Source: a virus. Taken from it: DNA of 63,943 nucleotides. The first letter of the stretch is position 1, and the number at the start of each line of letters is the position of its first letter. The notes under the pieces are model-generated. The model was not told where the DNA came from, did not search any database, and worked only from the letters and a program-made list of their open reading frames with translations. The position numbers and the translations under genes are program-made. Shown here piece after piece: positions 23,638 to 32,627 of the stretch. The DNA lies in IMG/VR virus record IMGVR_UViG_3300034196_000117, positions 1 to 63,943 of that record; one strand, 5' to 3'.

Positions 23638-24066
23638 TTATGCAGCAATTTCTTCATACAAACGGTCAAAGTAGGTCAAGAAGGCGTCTTTCAATGCCCT
23701 GTCATATCGAATAACATATGGAACGTTGTCAGCGAGTTCAGAGCGAATAGGGGTAATGCCTTTTTCCTTCAAACTAGCTTTAAGGATCAAACCAATCCCA
23801 GCCATATGTGGAGTGAGATTAAACAACACTCGAGTTTTTGACTCATCCAAACCCGTAGACTGAGAGAAAATAACATCGTCAGGCATGAACATATTCCAAT
23901 CAGGGACATTGTGGACAGATTTAATAAGAAAATGCTTTTCATCCGTCACCAATACACGCTTGAAGAATTCATGAATAAAGACTTCTGACTTGAATTTTGT
24001 AGTGTCTCGCCACTCATGGATATTGGTAATATCAGCAACAACATCATTCACATTAAAATTTTTCAT
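23638..24066 (-). CDS. Hypothetical protein, paralogue of 24119-24550
   Basis: A 142-residue soluble protein. It starts MKNFNVNDVVADITN and ends DAFLTYFDRLYEEIAA, and both ends are nearly the same in its neighbour. The whole length aligns, so this is a recent tandem duplication. Its function is unknown. Confidence 0.75.
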   Translation of the reverse strand: MKNFNVNDVVADITNIHEWRDTTKFKSEVFIHEFFKRVLVTDEKHFLIKSVHNVPDWNMFMPDDVIFSQSTGLDESKTRVLFNLTPHMAGIGLILKASLKEKGITPIRSELADNVPYVIRYDRALKDAFLTYFDRLYEEIAA

Positions 24067-24118
24067 AGATTTACCTCATTCAACGGAATTAAGAATAATA
24101 AGTAGAATTTTCGATAAA

Positions 24119-24550
24119 CTATGCTGCAATTTCTTCATGTAGTCGATCAAAATAGGTCAAGAAGGCATCTTTCAATGCTGTGATGTATTGAACCATATCA
24201 TCCTCAGCTCCATCAGCAATACTGGCCCGAAGATTTACCAGCTCTTGCTCTTTCAATTGTTCTTTCAAAATAATTCCAATGCCATGAAGGTGCGGTGTTA
24301 GGTTAAACAAGACACGGGAATTATCTTCACTCAAACCACTGACATTCGAAAAAATAGCACTATCAGACATAAAGAGATCAGAATTTTGATTTTGATGAGA
24401 AGACTTGATGATAAAACTATTTTCATTGGTCATGAAAACACGCTTGTTAAAATCGTATACAAACAACTCGGATTTAAACTGCTCAGGATTCCGCCACTGA
24501 TGCATATTAGTCAGATCAGCAACAACGTCATTTAAATTGAAATTAGGCAT
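24119..24550 (-). CDS. Hypothetical protein, paralogue of 23638-24066
   Basis: A 143-residue protein that is colinear with its neighbour, including VLFNLTPHxxGIGxILK in the middle. No known domain. It has its own SD and upstream TATAAT-like box, so each copy may be expressed separately. Confidence 0.75.
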   Translation of the reverse strand: MPNFNLNDVVADLTNMHQWRNPEQFKSELFVYDFNKRVFMTNENSFIIKSSHQNQNSDLFMSDSAIFSNVSGLSEDNSRVLFNLTPHLHGIGIILKEQLKEQELVNLRASIADGAEDDMVQYITALKDAFLTYFDRLHEEIAA

Positions 24551-24612
24551 GTCAGTTTACTCATGGTTGTGATTTAGGCTTGTATTATAATACGTTTCAT
24601 GAAAAATAACAA

Positions 24613-24641
24613 TAAAAAAACCATCCGAAGATGGTCTTTTT
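24613..24641 (-). terminator. Intrinsic terminator after 24663-25055
   Basis: ACCATC/GATGGT with a CGAA/TTCG loop and seven T on the minus strand. Confidence 0.75.
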
Positions 24642-24662
24642 GGTAAAAAGGATCGCTTTCTA

Positions 24663-25055
24663 TTAGGTCGCAGTCAAAAACTCCATCTGAGCACCAAAAA
24701 GAGCTTTGATTTTGCCTTCATAAACATAAATAACTTCTTCAACTGGCAAGACTTCACCAAACTGAGCAAAGTAAGTCATCGAGGTTTCGAGTTCTTTGAT
24801 ACGGTCATTAAGGGCTTTCAGAACAACCATTTTGGCATAGGCATCGACTTCATCAATCACATGGCCGTCTTCGGTAAACAATTCAACAACGCTTTCAAGT
24901 TTGTCAGTCACAGCATCATTGATATTTTGGTAGGGTTCAGCACGGTCTTGCATCAGAACAGCAATTTCACCATTGAAACAAGTGAGTTTAGTGACAACAC
25001 TGTTAAGTGATTCCACAATAAGATCTTGAGTTTGTTGAGACATTTCTTTAAACAT
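24663..25055 (-). CDS. Hypothetical helical protein
   Basis: A 130-residue acidic, mostly helical protein with no signal peptide. GGAG precedes the ATG. It is monocistronic, with its own TATA-like promoter and terminator. No domain is recognised. Confidence 0.7.
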   Translation of the reverse strand: MFKEMSQQTQDLIVESLNSVVTKLTCFNGEIAVLMQDRAEPYQNINDAVTDKLESVVELFTEDGHVIDEVDAYAKMVVLKALNDRIKELETSMTYFAQFGEVLPVEEVIYVYEGKIKALFGAQMEFLTAT

Positions 25056-25122
25056 TGTTAAATCTCCAATAGTATGATTGCAAGAGTATACCAGTAAAAA
25101 ATGGTTTATGCAATAAAAATAT

Positions 25123-25554
25123 TTAAATATGGGGGTTCAAAGTAAACTCTGGATTAAGCCCCATATGCCTTTCATTATTAAGAACATAAGAACGTAAAAT
25201 AATAGTTCGGTCATGATCTGACCATGTTGTCATCACATGGTGAATTGTATCTGTAAAAACCATGCGTGGAAAATCTTTATTCAAAGCACCAAAAAAAAGA
25301 ATTTCACACATTTTTTTCTGAATGGTGTCTTCAATGAGTTTTTTGATATGCCGAGGATCTGCTTCTCGATCCATCAAGCGATCAAGAAAGTGATCACGAA
25401 TAGCCACACGAAAACAAAGTTCAGGCGGCATTTGTTGTCTAATTTTTCGATTGAGTTCTTTCTGCCAATCAGAAAATTCCATTCGTGCATGGGTTCTATT
25501 CCGAAACTTCGGTTTGTAGAGTTGCACTTCTTCTTTTTTGAGCTTGGTATTCAT
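25123..25554 (-). CDS. Hypothetical basic protein, possible toxin-like fold
   Basis: A 143-residue Arg/His-rich protein. A helix DHFLDRLMDREADPRHIKKL followed by a WSDHDRTIILRSYV strand recalls the HxxxRxxER layout of DUF4258-like or RelE-like small RNases, but the match is weak. It is coupled to 25551-25856 by an ATGA overlap, as in toxin-antitoxin pairs. Inference only. Confidence 0.6.
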   Translation of the reverse strand: MNTKLKKEEVQLYKPKFRNRTHARMEFSDWQKELNRKIRQQMPPELCFRVAIRDHFLDRLMDREADPRHIKKLIEDTIQKKMCEILFFGALNKDFPRMVFTDTIHHVMTTWSDHDRTIILRSYVLNNERHMGLNPEFTLNPHI

Positions 25555-25856
25555 GCCAAAATAGCCTCAATTTTATCTGACGTATCCAAATGCTTAGTGG
25601 TTGTCTTTGAGTAGTTAGATTCCATGATTTCAAGCTGTTCTGGTGACAGTGCTTCGTTGATGTTGCACTTAGGATAGCGACCGCCCTCATTGATTTTCAC
25701 CAACACACCATCCGTTACAATGAATTTAGCTGCGGCATAGACGACATCAGACAATTCGCCACTGACTTTAAGCAGGCTGGTTGTAGGGTCAGTCACACAA
25801 GTGCGATTAAGTGTAGTGGTGTCACGGTTAAAAATAGAAAGATAATGAGTTTTCAT
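25551..25856 (-). CDS. Hypothetical protein coupled to 25123-25554
   Basis: A 101-residue soluble protein, SD GAGG, whose TGA overlaps the ATG of the next gene. It has beta-rich N-terminal and helical C-terminal halves. If the downstream gene is a toxin this could be the antidote, but no antitoxin domain is recognised. Confidence 0.65.
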   Translation of the reverse strand: MKTHYLSIFNRDTTTLNRTCVTDPTTSLLKVSGELSDVVYAAAKFIVTDGVLVKINEGGRYPKCNINEALSPEQLEIMESNYSKTTTKHLDTSDKIEAILA

Positions 25857-25887
25857 TTGGTGTCCTCAAATTATTTAACTAATAATA

Positions 25888-26436
25888 TCACAAAATGGAA
25901 AATTCTTCAAGATTAAATTGAGTTCTTGGGCCACTTGTCCACTTACGGGCTTCTTCATGCTCATCAAGATTAAGATCCTTATCAAACCCCTGCATAGACA
26001 AAGACTGTTTATCCCGATAATGATAGAATGGACGTTTGCCGCTAAACATATCAGGAGTGCCATTGAATGGTTGAACTGTTTTGAAAAAACGAATAATAGT
26101 GCCACATTCGTCTAAATCGAAACAATAAATGAACTTATCGAGGTAAAAACAAAAACCCATACTGATAATGCCAAAGACCATGCCATCTTCGTTTTCTTCC
26201 TCATCGTGTTCTGCATCATCAGAATCGCCGTAGGTGCTGTAAACGAAAATAGTCTTTCCATCGAGTTCAAAAGTAAAGCAGCCATAAGCACCAACAGGTT
26301 TGGCGTCAAAATAGGCACACACTTCTTTCATGGGTTCAAAATCAAAGTTAAATTCTAAACCATTGAGTCGATTATTCTTAAAAGAAGTCACAAAACTGCT
26401 AATAATAATATTGATAATCTGATTGGTGTTATTCAT
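25888..26436 (-). CDS. Hypothetical acidic protein
   Basis: The start at 26436 (MNNTNQI) lies inside the end of the GNAT gene upstream (8-nt overlap) with AGGG as SD. The 182-residue product has a very acidic stretch (DDAEHDEEENEDG) between beta strands. Its function is unknown. Confidence 0.65.
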   Translation of the reverse strand: MNNTNQIINIIISSFVTSFKNNRLNGLEFNFDFEPMKEVCAYFDAKPVGAYGCFTFELDGKTIFVYSTYGDSDDAEHDEEENEDGMVFGIISMGFCFYLDKFIYCFDLDECGTIIRFFKTVQPFNGTPDMFSGKRPFYHYRDKQSLSMQGFDKDLNLDEHEEARKWTSGPRTQFNLEEFSIL

Positions 26437-26806
26437 ATGGATAAAATCCCTGCGAGTGCCAGAAATTACAGCTATAACGAGATCCACGACCCACTTTCAA
26501 GCTAGTGGATACTTTCATCTCATCAATGAGTTTTTTACCTATGCCACGATTACGATAACTGGTGCGGACAAATATCATCAAATCATAATAAGAGGACAAA
26601 TAGTTAGTAGGAACGCCATCAGTGATAAGAACAACCACACCAACTGGAATATCATCTTCACAATGAAGGTTAACCCGTGCTTCCAATATGCCTGCTCGAA
26701 TATCCTTAAGCACACCAGACAACAGAAAGCCTGAGACATATAGTCTGCTACGAAGGGCAATGTTCGCATTCACTTGCGATTCCGTCCAGCTTGCTTTTGG
26801 TTGCAT
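26429..26806 (-). CDS. Short GNAT-family N-acetyltransferase
   Basis: The 125-residue protein has the GNAT motif A strand-loop-helix IFVRTSYRNRGIGKKLIDEM (about residues 78-97) and an NFWHSQGF segment near the end that matches the motif B alpha4 region. At 125 residues it is short for the family. It is coupled to 25888-26436. Substrate unknown. Confidence 0.75.
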   Translation of the reverse strand: MQPKASWTESQVNANIALRSRLYVSGFLLSGVLKDIRAGILEARVNLHCEDDIPVGVVVLITDGVPTNYLSSYYDLMIFVRTSYRNRGIGKKLIDEMKVSTSLKVGRGSRYSCNFWHSQGFYPYE

Positions 26807-26834
26807 ATGGATAATCTCTGTAAAATGATGGCTG

Positions 26835-26863
26835 ATTATACCACAATGCTAAAAAGAAGGCAA
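26835..26863 (-). promoter_or_regulatory. Promoter of the GNAT operon
   Basis: -10 TATAAT with a TTGTGG extension (26835-26840), 17-bp spacer and TTGCCT (26858-26863). The 12-mer TTGTGGTATAAT is the same as at 5818 and 41234. Confidence 0.6.
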
Positions 26864-26884
26864 CGTGACGGAGTTAATAAAGAC

Positions 26885-28066
26885 TTAATAGGTAATCATA
26901 TCAAGAACCAAAAGGTCTTTATTGCTAATGTCTGCAATATCAGCACTTAGATGATTAACAATATCTTGTTGAATGAAATCCAACAGATAAACATAGGCTT
27001 CATCAATGGTTGAGAAATGTTTTTCTTCCCCTGTAAAATTATCAATTTTGAATGTCTCACTGATTTCAAAATCGAAAACACCTATTGAAAATTCTAGATA
27101 TGTCGGATTTGAAGAAAGATCTTCTTTTGAAAGACTAAAAAGATCTTGCTGTGAAAATTCAACGCAGTTATTAGCATAATCAGTATGCAACAAGCTACTG
27201 TAAAATTGAGCAATAGACAGCAACTGAATCAATGTATTGATGTTAGATTTACTCATTAAAGATGCCAACATCATTTTCAATTTATTGATTTTCCGAATAC
27301 CCACTGAAAACTTGTCATTGTCATATACATCTATAACATACATTGAGTTGATATCCCATGCTTTATTCTTAACATCATAAGGAATAGATTGAATAGAGAA
27401 TTTTAACGAATCTATGTGTTTTTTAAAATCATCTACTTTAATAGCGTTTACAATTCGTGATTTATGTGTTCTTTGAATAAACTCTTCATTAGTCTCAACT
27501 TGCAATTGAGCCATACTATTAAAGTTTATTTCAGGCAATTCGGTATTCAGAAGAGCACTGACTTTTTGATTGAAATCGTTCAAAATAGTCGTATACAATG
27601 TTTCAAAACTTAAGTCATCAAGTGCTATGTTATGTGAAGATACTGAGTTAGCATAGCTAGTTAACCACAGGCGGTTGTTTTTATAGATCACACTAATTGA
27701 TTTTGTGTTTGCAGTCAGAGATCCATTCAAAAACATAAATCTGTTATAAGGGTTGTAAGTTGAGTCTTTTTCTTTCAAAACATTGTTCACGAGTGCAAAT
27801 AGAGACTTTAATTGACTAATTTGAGAATCGGAATAGTCAGGAAACAAGATGGAATAAAAAAGACTTTCTGACAACATTGAATAAATCTTAATGTTAGCTG
27901 AAAGTACTCGCCCTTCGCAGAAAGCAAAGCCATCCTCAGTTGGGACAAGATTCTGCCATTCAGTCGCTGGGTATTCATTCATGTTTAGATTTTTTTCAAC
28001 AAGAATAGCCGTAATCAATTCAGGATTACTGGTAAACTGATGTAATGTATGGCTCGTCATAGTCAT
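26885..28066 (-). CDS. Large hypothetical protein with C-terminal MI-type signature
   Basis: The 393-residue soluble protein is the longest orphan on this side. It has no signal peptide or recognised domain. Its end, ISNKDLLVLDMITY, matches the ends of the 17.1-19.2 kb membrane trio and of proteins at 46460, 49884, 50694, 51612 and 52251. Before it lies a strand and long helix (FKIDNFTGEEKHF, then IDEAYVYLLDFIQQ). Its function is unknown. Confidence 0.75.
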   Translation of the reverse strand: MTMTSHTLHQFTSNPELITAILVEKNLNMNEYPATEWQNLVPTEDGFAFCEGRVLSANIKIYSMLSESLFYSILFPDYSDSQISQLKSLFALVNNVLKEKDSTYNPYNRFMFLNGSLTANTKSISVIYKNNRLWLTSYANSVSSHNIALDDLSFETLYTTILNDFNQKVSALLNTELPEINFNSMAQLQVETNEEFIQRTHKSRIVNAIKVDDFKKHIDSLKFSIQSIPYDVKNKAWDINSMYVIDVYDNDKFSVGIRKINKLKMMLASLMSKSNINTLIQLLSIAQFYSSLLHTDYANNCVEFSQQDLFSLSKEDLSSNPTYLEFSIGVFDFEISETFKIDNFTGEEKHFSTIDEAYVYLLDFIQQDIVNHLSADIADISNKDLLVLDMITY

Positions 28067-28130
28067 GAAATTCTCTTAAAAAAGTGAACTACAATAGTAA
28101 CATATTTGAAAAAATCTGTCTACAGATACA

Positions 28131-28745
28131 TTACAGTGCTGGCATAATCAATGTAATGTCACGAGTTTTTTCATATTCAGTTAAAATAGCAACAGCACCG
28201 GCTGAATTGCGGTATGATTTTGAGAAGTTATCAATAATTGAATTAACATCATAAGTATCAAACAAATGATTCAAAATGGAGGCATAAAACTCTGTCAAGA
28301 ACTCATACATAAGGTTGGCATATTCCAAATACAATTCGCCCTCAAACTCGTTCCAAGCCCTAGCATCAAAACCAGAAGGTATCATGTGCGGATAAAAGAT
28401 AATATCCATACCACGCTCAGAATTATAACTAACGGTAAAGTAATAGGTGTCTGCTCCTTTTTGGTATTCCAAGGCGTAATGCTTGTAACGTCTGAAGGTA
28501 TCAAACACAAAACTACTCTTGGTAATGTTATAGGCTTTTAAAAAGTCATTGTAAGAAGCACAATAAAGATAGTTAAGAATGTCAGCAGGGGGTTTGAAAC
28601 CATTATTATCCATCTGCAAGTCTCTGAATATCTGAGCGTTATACACCCAGTGGTCAATTCGAATAGCAGGATGTTGAATATCATCTAAACTTAAACCTGA
28701 TTTAATGGTTTTAATGGTTTGTTTGTCGGTAACTAAATTAATCAC
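28131..28745 (-). CDS. Hypothetical protein with GTG start
   Basis: The GTG at 28745 (MINLVTDK) is chosen because GAGG lies at normal spacing before it. The ATG five codons upstream contains that SD and has none of its own. The 204-residue product is soluble and rich in Tyr/Phe. No domain is recognised. Confidence 0.65.
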   Translation of the reverse strand: MINLVTDKQTIKTIKSGLSLDDIQHPAIRIDHWVYNAQIFRDLQMDNNGFKPPADILNYLYCASYNDFLKAYNITKSSFVFDTFRRYKHYALEYQKGADTYYFTVSYNSERGMDIIFYPHMIPSGFDARAWNEFEGELYLEYANLMYEFLTEFYASILNHLFDTYDVNSIIDNFSKSYRNSAGAVAILTEYEKTRDITLIMPAL

Positions 28746-28807
28746 TATTGAAGACCTCATAATATTTTTTTATTGTCGCTATAATAGCATGTTAAAATCA
28801 ATAAAGC

Positions 28808-28838
28808 AAAAAAAAGACGCTGTGAAAACGTCTTTTTA
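28808..28838 (-). terminator. Intrinsic terminator after 28852-29385
   Basis: AAGACG/CGTCTT with an A-rich loop and eight T on the minus strand. Confidence 0.65.
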
Positions 28839-28851
28839 TGGGACTATTGAT

Positions 28852-29385
28852 TTATTTTTTATCAAATAATTCTAATTGTTCTGGAGCTTCAATTTCTAAT
28901 GGAGTTTCAATTTCTAAATTTTTAACAATATCTTCACTAAAAAAAACAGCAACCAACCCAATGGAAAATACGAATAAGGCAAATGAAGCCAAACAAGATA
29001 TAATGTTAATAGGAAGCCATTCCATCCCAAGCTGAAAAGGAACCATGAATAACATAATTGAACCAATAGGAAATAATAAGAAACCTATAAAATTAAGTAA
29101 AGTTGAATCTTTGATTTCATTTTCTTCCATTTTTATGAAAACACAAACTAACCAAAGAGATATAATTACCCAACCAATAAATATTTTTCCAAGATTTGCA
29201 AACAAGAAATCTTTAAGTGGTTTAAAAATGTTAATAAAAGAAATTATACTGGCATTAATAGATGCCCAATTGTCCTGAACAACACATAATAATAAAAATA
29301 GTAAATAAAGACCTGCGACAGCAAGTGCTATATTGCGTGTGCATGAAAACATAATAGAAACTAAACTTTTTTTAACTTTATCCAT
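28852..29385 (-). CDS. Four-helix membrane protein, third of a trio
   Basis: A 177-residue protein with four predicted membrane helices (about residues 15-35, 60-82, 92-115 and 122-145) and a short acidic tail ending in EQLELFDKK. Its MFSCTRNIALAVAGLYLL segment is nearly the same as in the two upstream paralogues. Its function is unknown. Such small multi-helix proteins are often phage-defence or superinfection-exclusion factors, but nothing here proves that. Confidence 0.7.
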   Translation of the reverse strand: MDKVKKSLVSIMFSCTRNIALAVAGLYLLFLLLCVVQDNWASINASIISFINIFKPLKDFLFANLGKIFIGWVIISLWLVCVFIKMEENEIKDSTLLNFIGFLLFPIGSIMLFMVPFQLGMEWLPINIISCLASFALFVFSIGLVAVFFSEDIVKNLEIETPLEIEAPEQLELFDKK

Positions 29386-29470
29386 AACATTGCTACTCCA
29401 ATAAGTTGAATATATAATATTATTTATTAAAAAAAAGTCAACAAGTTGAAAACTAATATTTTATTTTAAC

Positions 29471-29497
29471 AATAAAAAAGACGTTCCGAAGAACGCC
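29471..29497 (-). terminator. Intrinsic terminator after 29547-30068
   Basis: GGCGTTC/GAACGTC with a TTCG loop and six T on the minus strand. Confidence 0.7.
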
Positions 29498-29546
29498 CTA
29501 TATAAATTATTGTGACTGATTATCAAGTAAACATACACGTATAGAT

Positions 29547-30068
29547 TTATTTTATAGTGATTCTAAATCTAACTCTATATGAGACTTCACGTTTTTGTTC
29601 AAAAAACGGGTTAGGTGGTGGCACATATTCACCAAATGTATCCGGCATAGAGTGAACAATACAAAGACCAAAACATACAATAAGAAGTAAACAGCCAAAA
29701 ACAAAAGAAAATATTGTGATACCTTCATGTGTTGAAGCACTAGTTACCATGAATAAAATAATACTTCCAATAAGTGTTGTAGCAAAAAATAGAATAGAAA
29801 ACACTTTTGGTATACCAGTATTGGTTTTATCTAATTTAACCATAGTACAAATAGTCCAAGCGAAGATGATTAGCCATCCTACAAAAAACTTACCCAAATT
29901 TTCAAAGGCAAATTCTTTAATTTGTGGAAATATAGTTTCAAATGAAAATCCGTTGTTGGAAATAAAAGAACCTAATAAATAAAGTAAGTAAATACCTACA
30001 ACGGCTAGCAATACATTCTTTGTAGATGACATAACAGCAGAATTAACCTTATCATTAACTTTTTTCAT
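29547..30068 (-). CDS. Four-helix membrane protein, second of a trio
   Basis: The start at 30068 (MKKVNDKV) has GGAG upstream. The 173-residue product is colinear with 28852-29385 and 30105-30626, sharing the TKNVLLAVVGIYLLYLL helix and the FENLGKFFVGWLIIFAW helix. The C-terminal tail is different and basic (SYRVRFRITIK). Its function is unknown. Confidence 0.7.
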   Translation of the reverse strand: MKKVNDKVNSAVMSSTKNVLLAVVGIYLLYLLGSFISNNGFSFETIFPQIKEFAFENLGKFFVGWLIIFAWTICTMVKLDKTNTGIPKVFSILFFATTLIGSIILFMVTSASTHEGITIFSFVFGCLLLIVCFGLCIVHSMPDTFGEYVPPPNPFFEQKREVSYRVRFRITIK

Positions 30069-30104
30069 AATGTAGATCTCCAATGTATAATAATGAATTA
30101 AGAA

Positions 30105-30626
30105 CTATTGTGGCGTGTTATTGAATAAATCTAACTGTTCTTGATTACTATCTACTGGGTGTATTACTGTCCCCGGAAACAAAATGCAACAAGTTATACA
30201 CAGAAATGTAAATAGCATTATGAGAGCAACAATGACACATATTGCACTGACAAGCCATACCTCAAAAACATTAGCTAACAAGAAAAAGATTAAGCTGCCA
30301 GTAGGTATTAGCATAAATAATAGAGCATTTAATGCCATTGGAGTTTTAATTATAACATCGGCTATTTCGATTTTGTAAAAAATACAACCACTCCACACTG
30401 AAAGAATGAGCCAGCCTATAAATATTTTACCCAAGTGTGCAAATAGGAACGTTTTAATAGGGTTGAAAATCATCAAAAAAGAGATGACGTTGTTACCTAT
30501 CGCAGTCCAATTATTAGTCACCAAAACGAACGAAAAATAAACCAAACAAATGCCTGCTAAGGTTAACAATACATTTTTTGTGCATGAAAACATAATAGAA
30601 CTGAAACTATCGTTAACTTTTTCCAT
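30105..30626 (-). CDS. Four-helix membrane protein, first of a trio
   Basis: The start at 30626 (MEKVNDS) has GGAG upstream. The 173-residue product shares MFSCTKNVLLTLAGICLVYF and FAHLGKIFIGWLILSVW with its paralogues, and its tail EQLDLFNN resembles that of the third copy. It leads the array. Confidence 0.7.
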   Translation of the reverse strand: MEKVNDSFSSIMFSCTKNVLLTLAGICLVYFSFVLVTNNWTAIGNNVISFLMIFNPIKTFLFAHLGKIFIGWLILSVWSGCIFYKIEIADVIIKTPMALNALLFMLIPTGSLIFFLLANVFEVWLVSAICVIVALIMLFTFLCITCCILFPGTVIHPVDSNQEQLDLFNNTPQ

Positions 30627-30659
30627 AATATGTATCTCCAATCATAGAAATGAATTGAT

Positions 30660-30686
30660 AAAAAGACGTTCCGAAGAACGTCTTGT
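30660..30686 (-). terminator. Intrinsic terminator after the Rnl1-type ligase
   Basis: AAGACGTTC/GAACGTCTT with a CGAA/TTCG loop and flanking T/A runs. Confidence 0.75.
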
Positions 30687-30696
30687 ATTTCTGGTA

Positions 30697-31851
30697 TTAA
30701 TCTTCGTCTACAGGTGCTTCATCATCTGAGTCATCGGTCCCTGTGAAGTTGCCCAAGTCAACTTGCTCCAAAGACCAGACTTCTTTCAAACGATTTCGTT
30801 CGTAGTAATCCAAGTAATCAACTTCTTTACCGCGAGCGGTAGTCATGATGAAAGAGAAATATGGATGACCCAAGTAGGTGGTTGCCAAGGTTTTGAAATC
30901 AACACCTTCATGTTGAGCCAAAATATCAGCAACGTCTTTCTTGATTCCTTCAATTTCTGCTTTAATCGTGTCATTGATGTAATGGATTTGAGTCAAATCA
31001 GCGTCTTTTGCATGTAATGCAACAAATGCAATGTAGTCGTCAATTTTCTCGGATAAAACCAAGCGAGCAATGTCACGAATACGCACGAATGTTACTGCGT
31101 GGTGTAAGTTAACATACCAAGTCGTTTTTACCTTAACCATATTACCGTTAGAGAACTGAATAACGTAACCTTCAATCCCTTCTACAGTATCCAACGAATG
31201 CAACAATGCTTTCAAGTCGAAACCTTTACCAAACAATGGAACGTTAACTGGAATATCAAACTCTTTTGCCAAAGCTGCGACTTCATCTGGCATAAAATAA
31301 GCACCAGTAATGGTATGACGCACATGCAACAACGTCATTTTTTCTTCATCGTAACGCAACACGATACGGTTGTTTGGCGAAGTGTATTCAAAGATTGGTG
31401 TCAAATCCAAGGATGCACAATGCTTAATAAAATCTTCGTATTTCTGGTTTGCTTTAACATACGCCAAAGCCGACACAGCCACATCAGATTCAAAAGACTT
31501 TTTGGATTTTACAAAAACATCTCCATGAAACACACCAGCAGTAATCATGGAACCATCCATCTTATCGAAGACAGCAACCACATCATCCCAGTTAATGTTG
31601 TGTGGCAATACTTCTTCACGCTCTGCCAAGTTGAAAAACTTGTGCAAAGGACGGTTAACAATTTTACCATCACGGTCAAAGGTGATGCCACGGCATTCTT
31701 TTTCAAAAGACGTAGCAAAGGACTCACCGTTGCTGATGTTGTAGCAAAGAACGGTTGCACCGTTAGATTGCTTGTTCACACCGATATAGGTTTTACCTGC
31801 CAAAGCTGGCAAAATATCGTTGATGTGTTCGATTTTTGGAAAAAGGTTCAT
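30697..31851 (-). CDS. rnlA: T4 Rnl1-family RNA ligase
   Basis: The 384-residue protein has the nucleotidyltransferase motifs of T4 RNA ligase 1: the adenylated lysine Lys97 in DKMDGS, motif III region IFEYTSPNNRIV (Glu155), motif IV EGYVI (227-231) and motif V VKVKTTWY (Lys240, Lys242). An ECRGITF strand precedes motif I as in the family. It joins 5'-phosphate and 3'-OH RNA ends using ATP; in T4 this repairs tRNA cut by host anticodon nucleases. The length is close to T4 Rnl1 (374). The tail is unusually acidic (DDSDDEAPVDED). It is monocistronic with its own promoter and terminator. Confidence 0.88.
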   Translation of the reverse strand: MNLFPKIEHINDILPALAGKTYIGVNKQSNGATVLCYNISNGESFATSFEKECRGITFDRDGKIVNRPLHKFFNLAEREEVLPHNINWDDVVAVFDKMDGSMITAGVFHGDVFVKSKKSFESDVAVSALAYVKANQKYEDFIKHCASLDLTPIFEYTSPNNRIVLRYDEEKMTLLHVRHTITGAYFMPDEVAALAKEFDIPVNVPLFGKGFDLKALLHSLDTVEGIEGYVIQFSNGNMVKVKTTWYVNLHHAVTFVRIRDIARLVLSEKIDDYIAFVALHAKDADLTQIHYINDTIKAEIEGIKKDVADILAQHEGVDFKTLATTYLGHPYFSFIMTTARGKEVDYLDYYERNRLKEVWSLEQVDLGNFTGTDDSDDEAPVDED

Positions 31852-31962
31852 GTTCGTGTATCTCCGTTTTTTTCAATTGAGCTAGTATACCAAAATGAGG
31901 ATTTTAAAGCAACCTATTTTTTAAGAAATCCAAATTATCATATTTCAAGAAAATAATATCCT

Positions 31963-32622
31963 TTAAATAATCATCATTTTAGCTAATGAAATACGGATGT
32001 TAAATTCATCTGAATTGAAATCATAGGCGGCTGGTATATAGAACTCAGGAACGTAACCAATAATATCATCATTATATTGATATTGAAGAAATTCAATCAA
32101 CAAGAGTTCATCATCAATAGGAAGTATATTTTCTTTATTCTTACTAATATCAAATAAAAGTTCAGTTCCAGAATGAGTGTATCCAGAAACTTTAATTCGT
32201 TGTAAATCTAAATTAATGTCAAAGTCAAACCATATAAAAATGTCAAACGAATATTTTAATTTATCAGTAATAATGTCCAAGCCATCACTGATGCTGAGGT
32301 GTAAGAAGTCATACTTTTTATCGAAATGAAGAGTGCAGTAACGATAAAGATTTTTTTTATCATAAGTTGTAAGATTAATTCTTTTAAGAATCTCTTGCTG
32401 CTGTTCAAACTTTAAACTAATTGTATTATAGTCATTATATTCATAGAGTTCTAATTCAAAAATTTTTATATTAGAAGAATCTGAAATAATATATTTTGAG
32501 TGTTTGAAATGTTCGTTTTCAGTTGAATAATGGAAGTGTGAATCAGTTAGACTCTCCACAATTGATAGTGAAAAGCCTAATTGACGCAGTGTTTGTTTAA
32601 TTTTACAAACATGTTCGTTCAT
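31963..32622 (-). CDS. Hypothetical protein (219 residues)
   Basis: A soluble, acidic, strand-rich protein with no signal peptide. It follows the secreted trio with 5 nt spacing and is probably translated from the same messenger. Its end (RISLAKMMII) loosely resembles the MI-type signature seen elsewhere in the window. Its function is unknown. Confidence 0.7.
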   Translation of the reverse strand: MNEHVCKIKQTLRQLGFSLSIVESLTDSHFHYSTENEHFKHSKYIISDSSNIKIFELELYEYNDYNTISLKFEQQQEILKRINLTTYDKKNLYRYCTLHFDKKYDFLHLSISDGLDIITDKLKYSFDIFIWFDFDINLDLQRIKVSGYTHSGTELLFDISKNKENILPIDDELLLIEFLQYQYNDDIIGYVPEFYIPAAYDFNSDEFNIRISLAKMMII

Positions 32623-32627
32623 AATAA

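Noticed and set aside
31198-31956. 252-codon plus-strand frame opposite the RNA ligase
   Set aside because: It is antisense to a gene with all ligase motifs, has Cys/His/Phe-rich nonsense composition and no SD.
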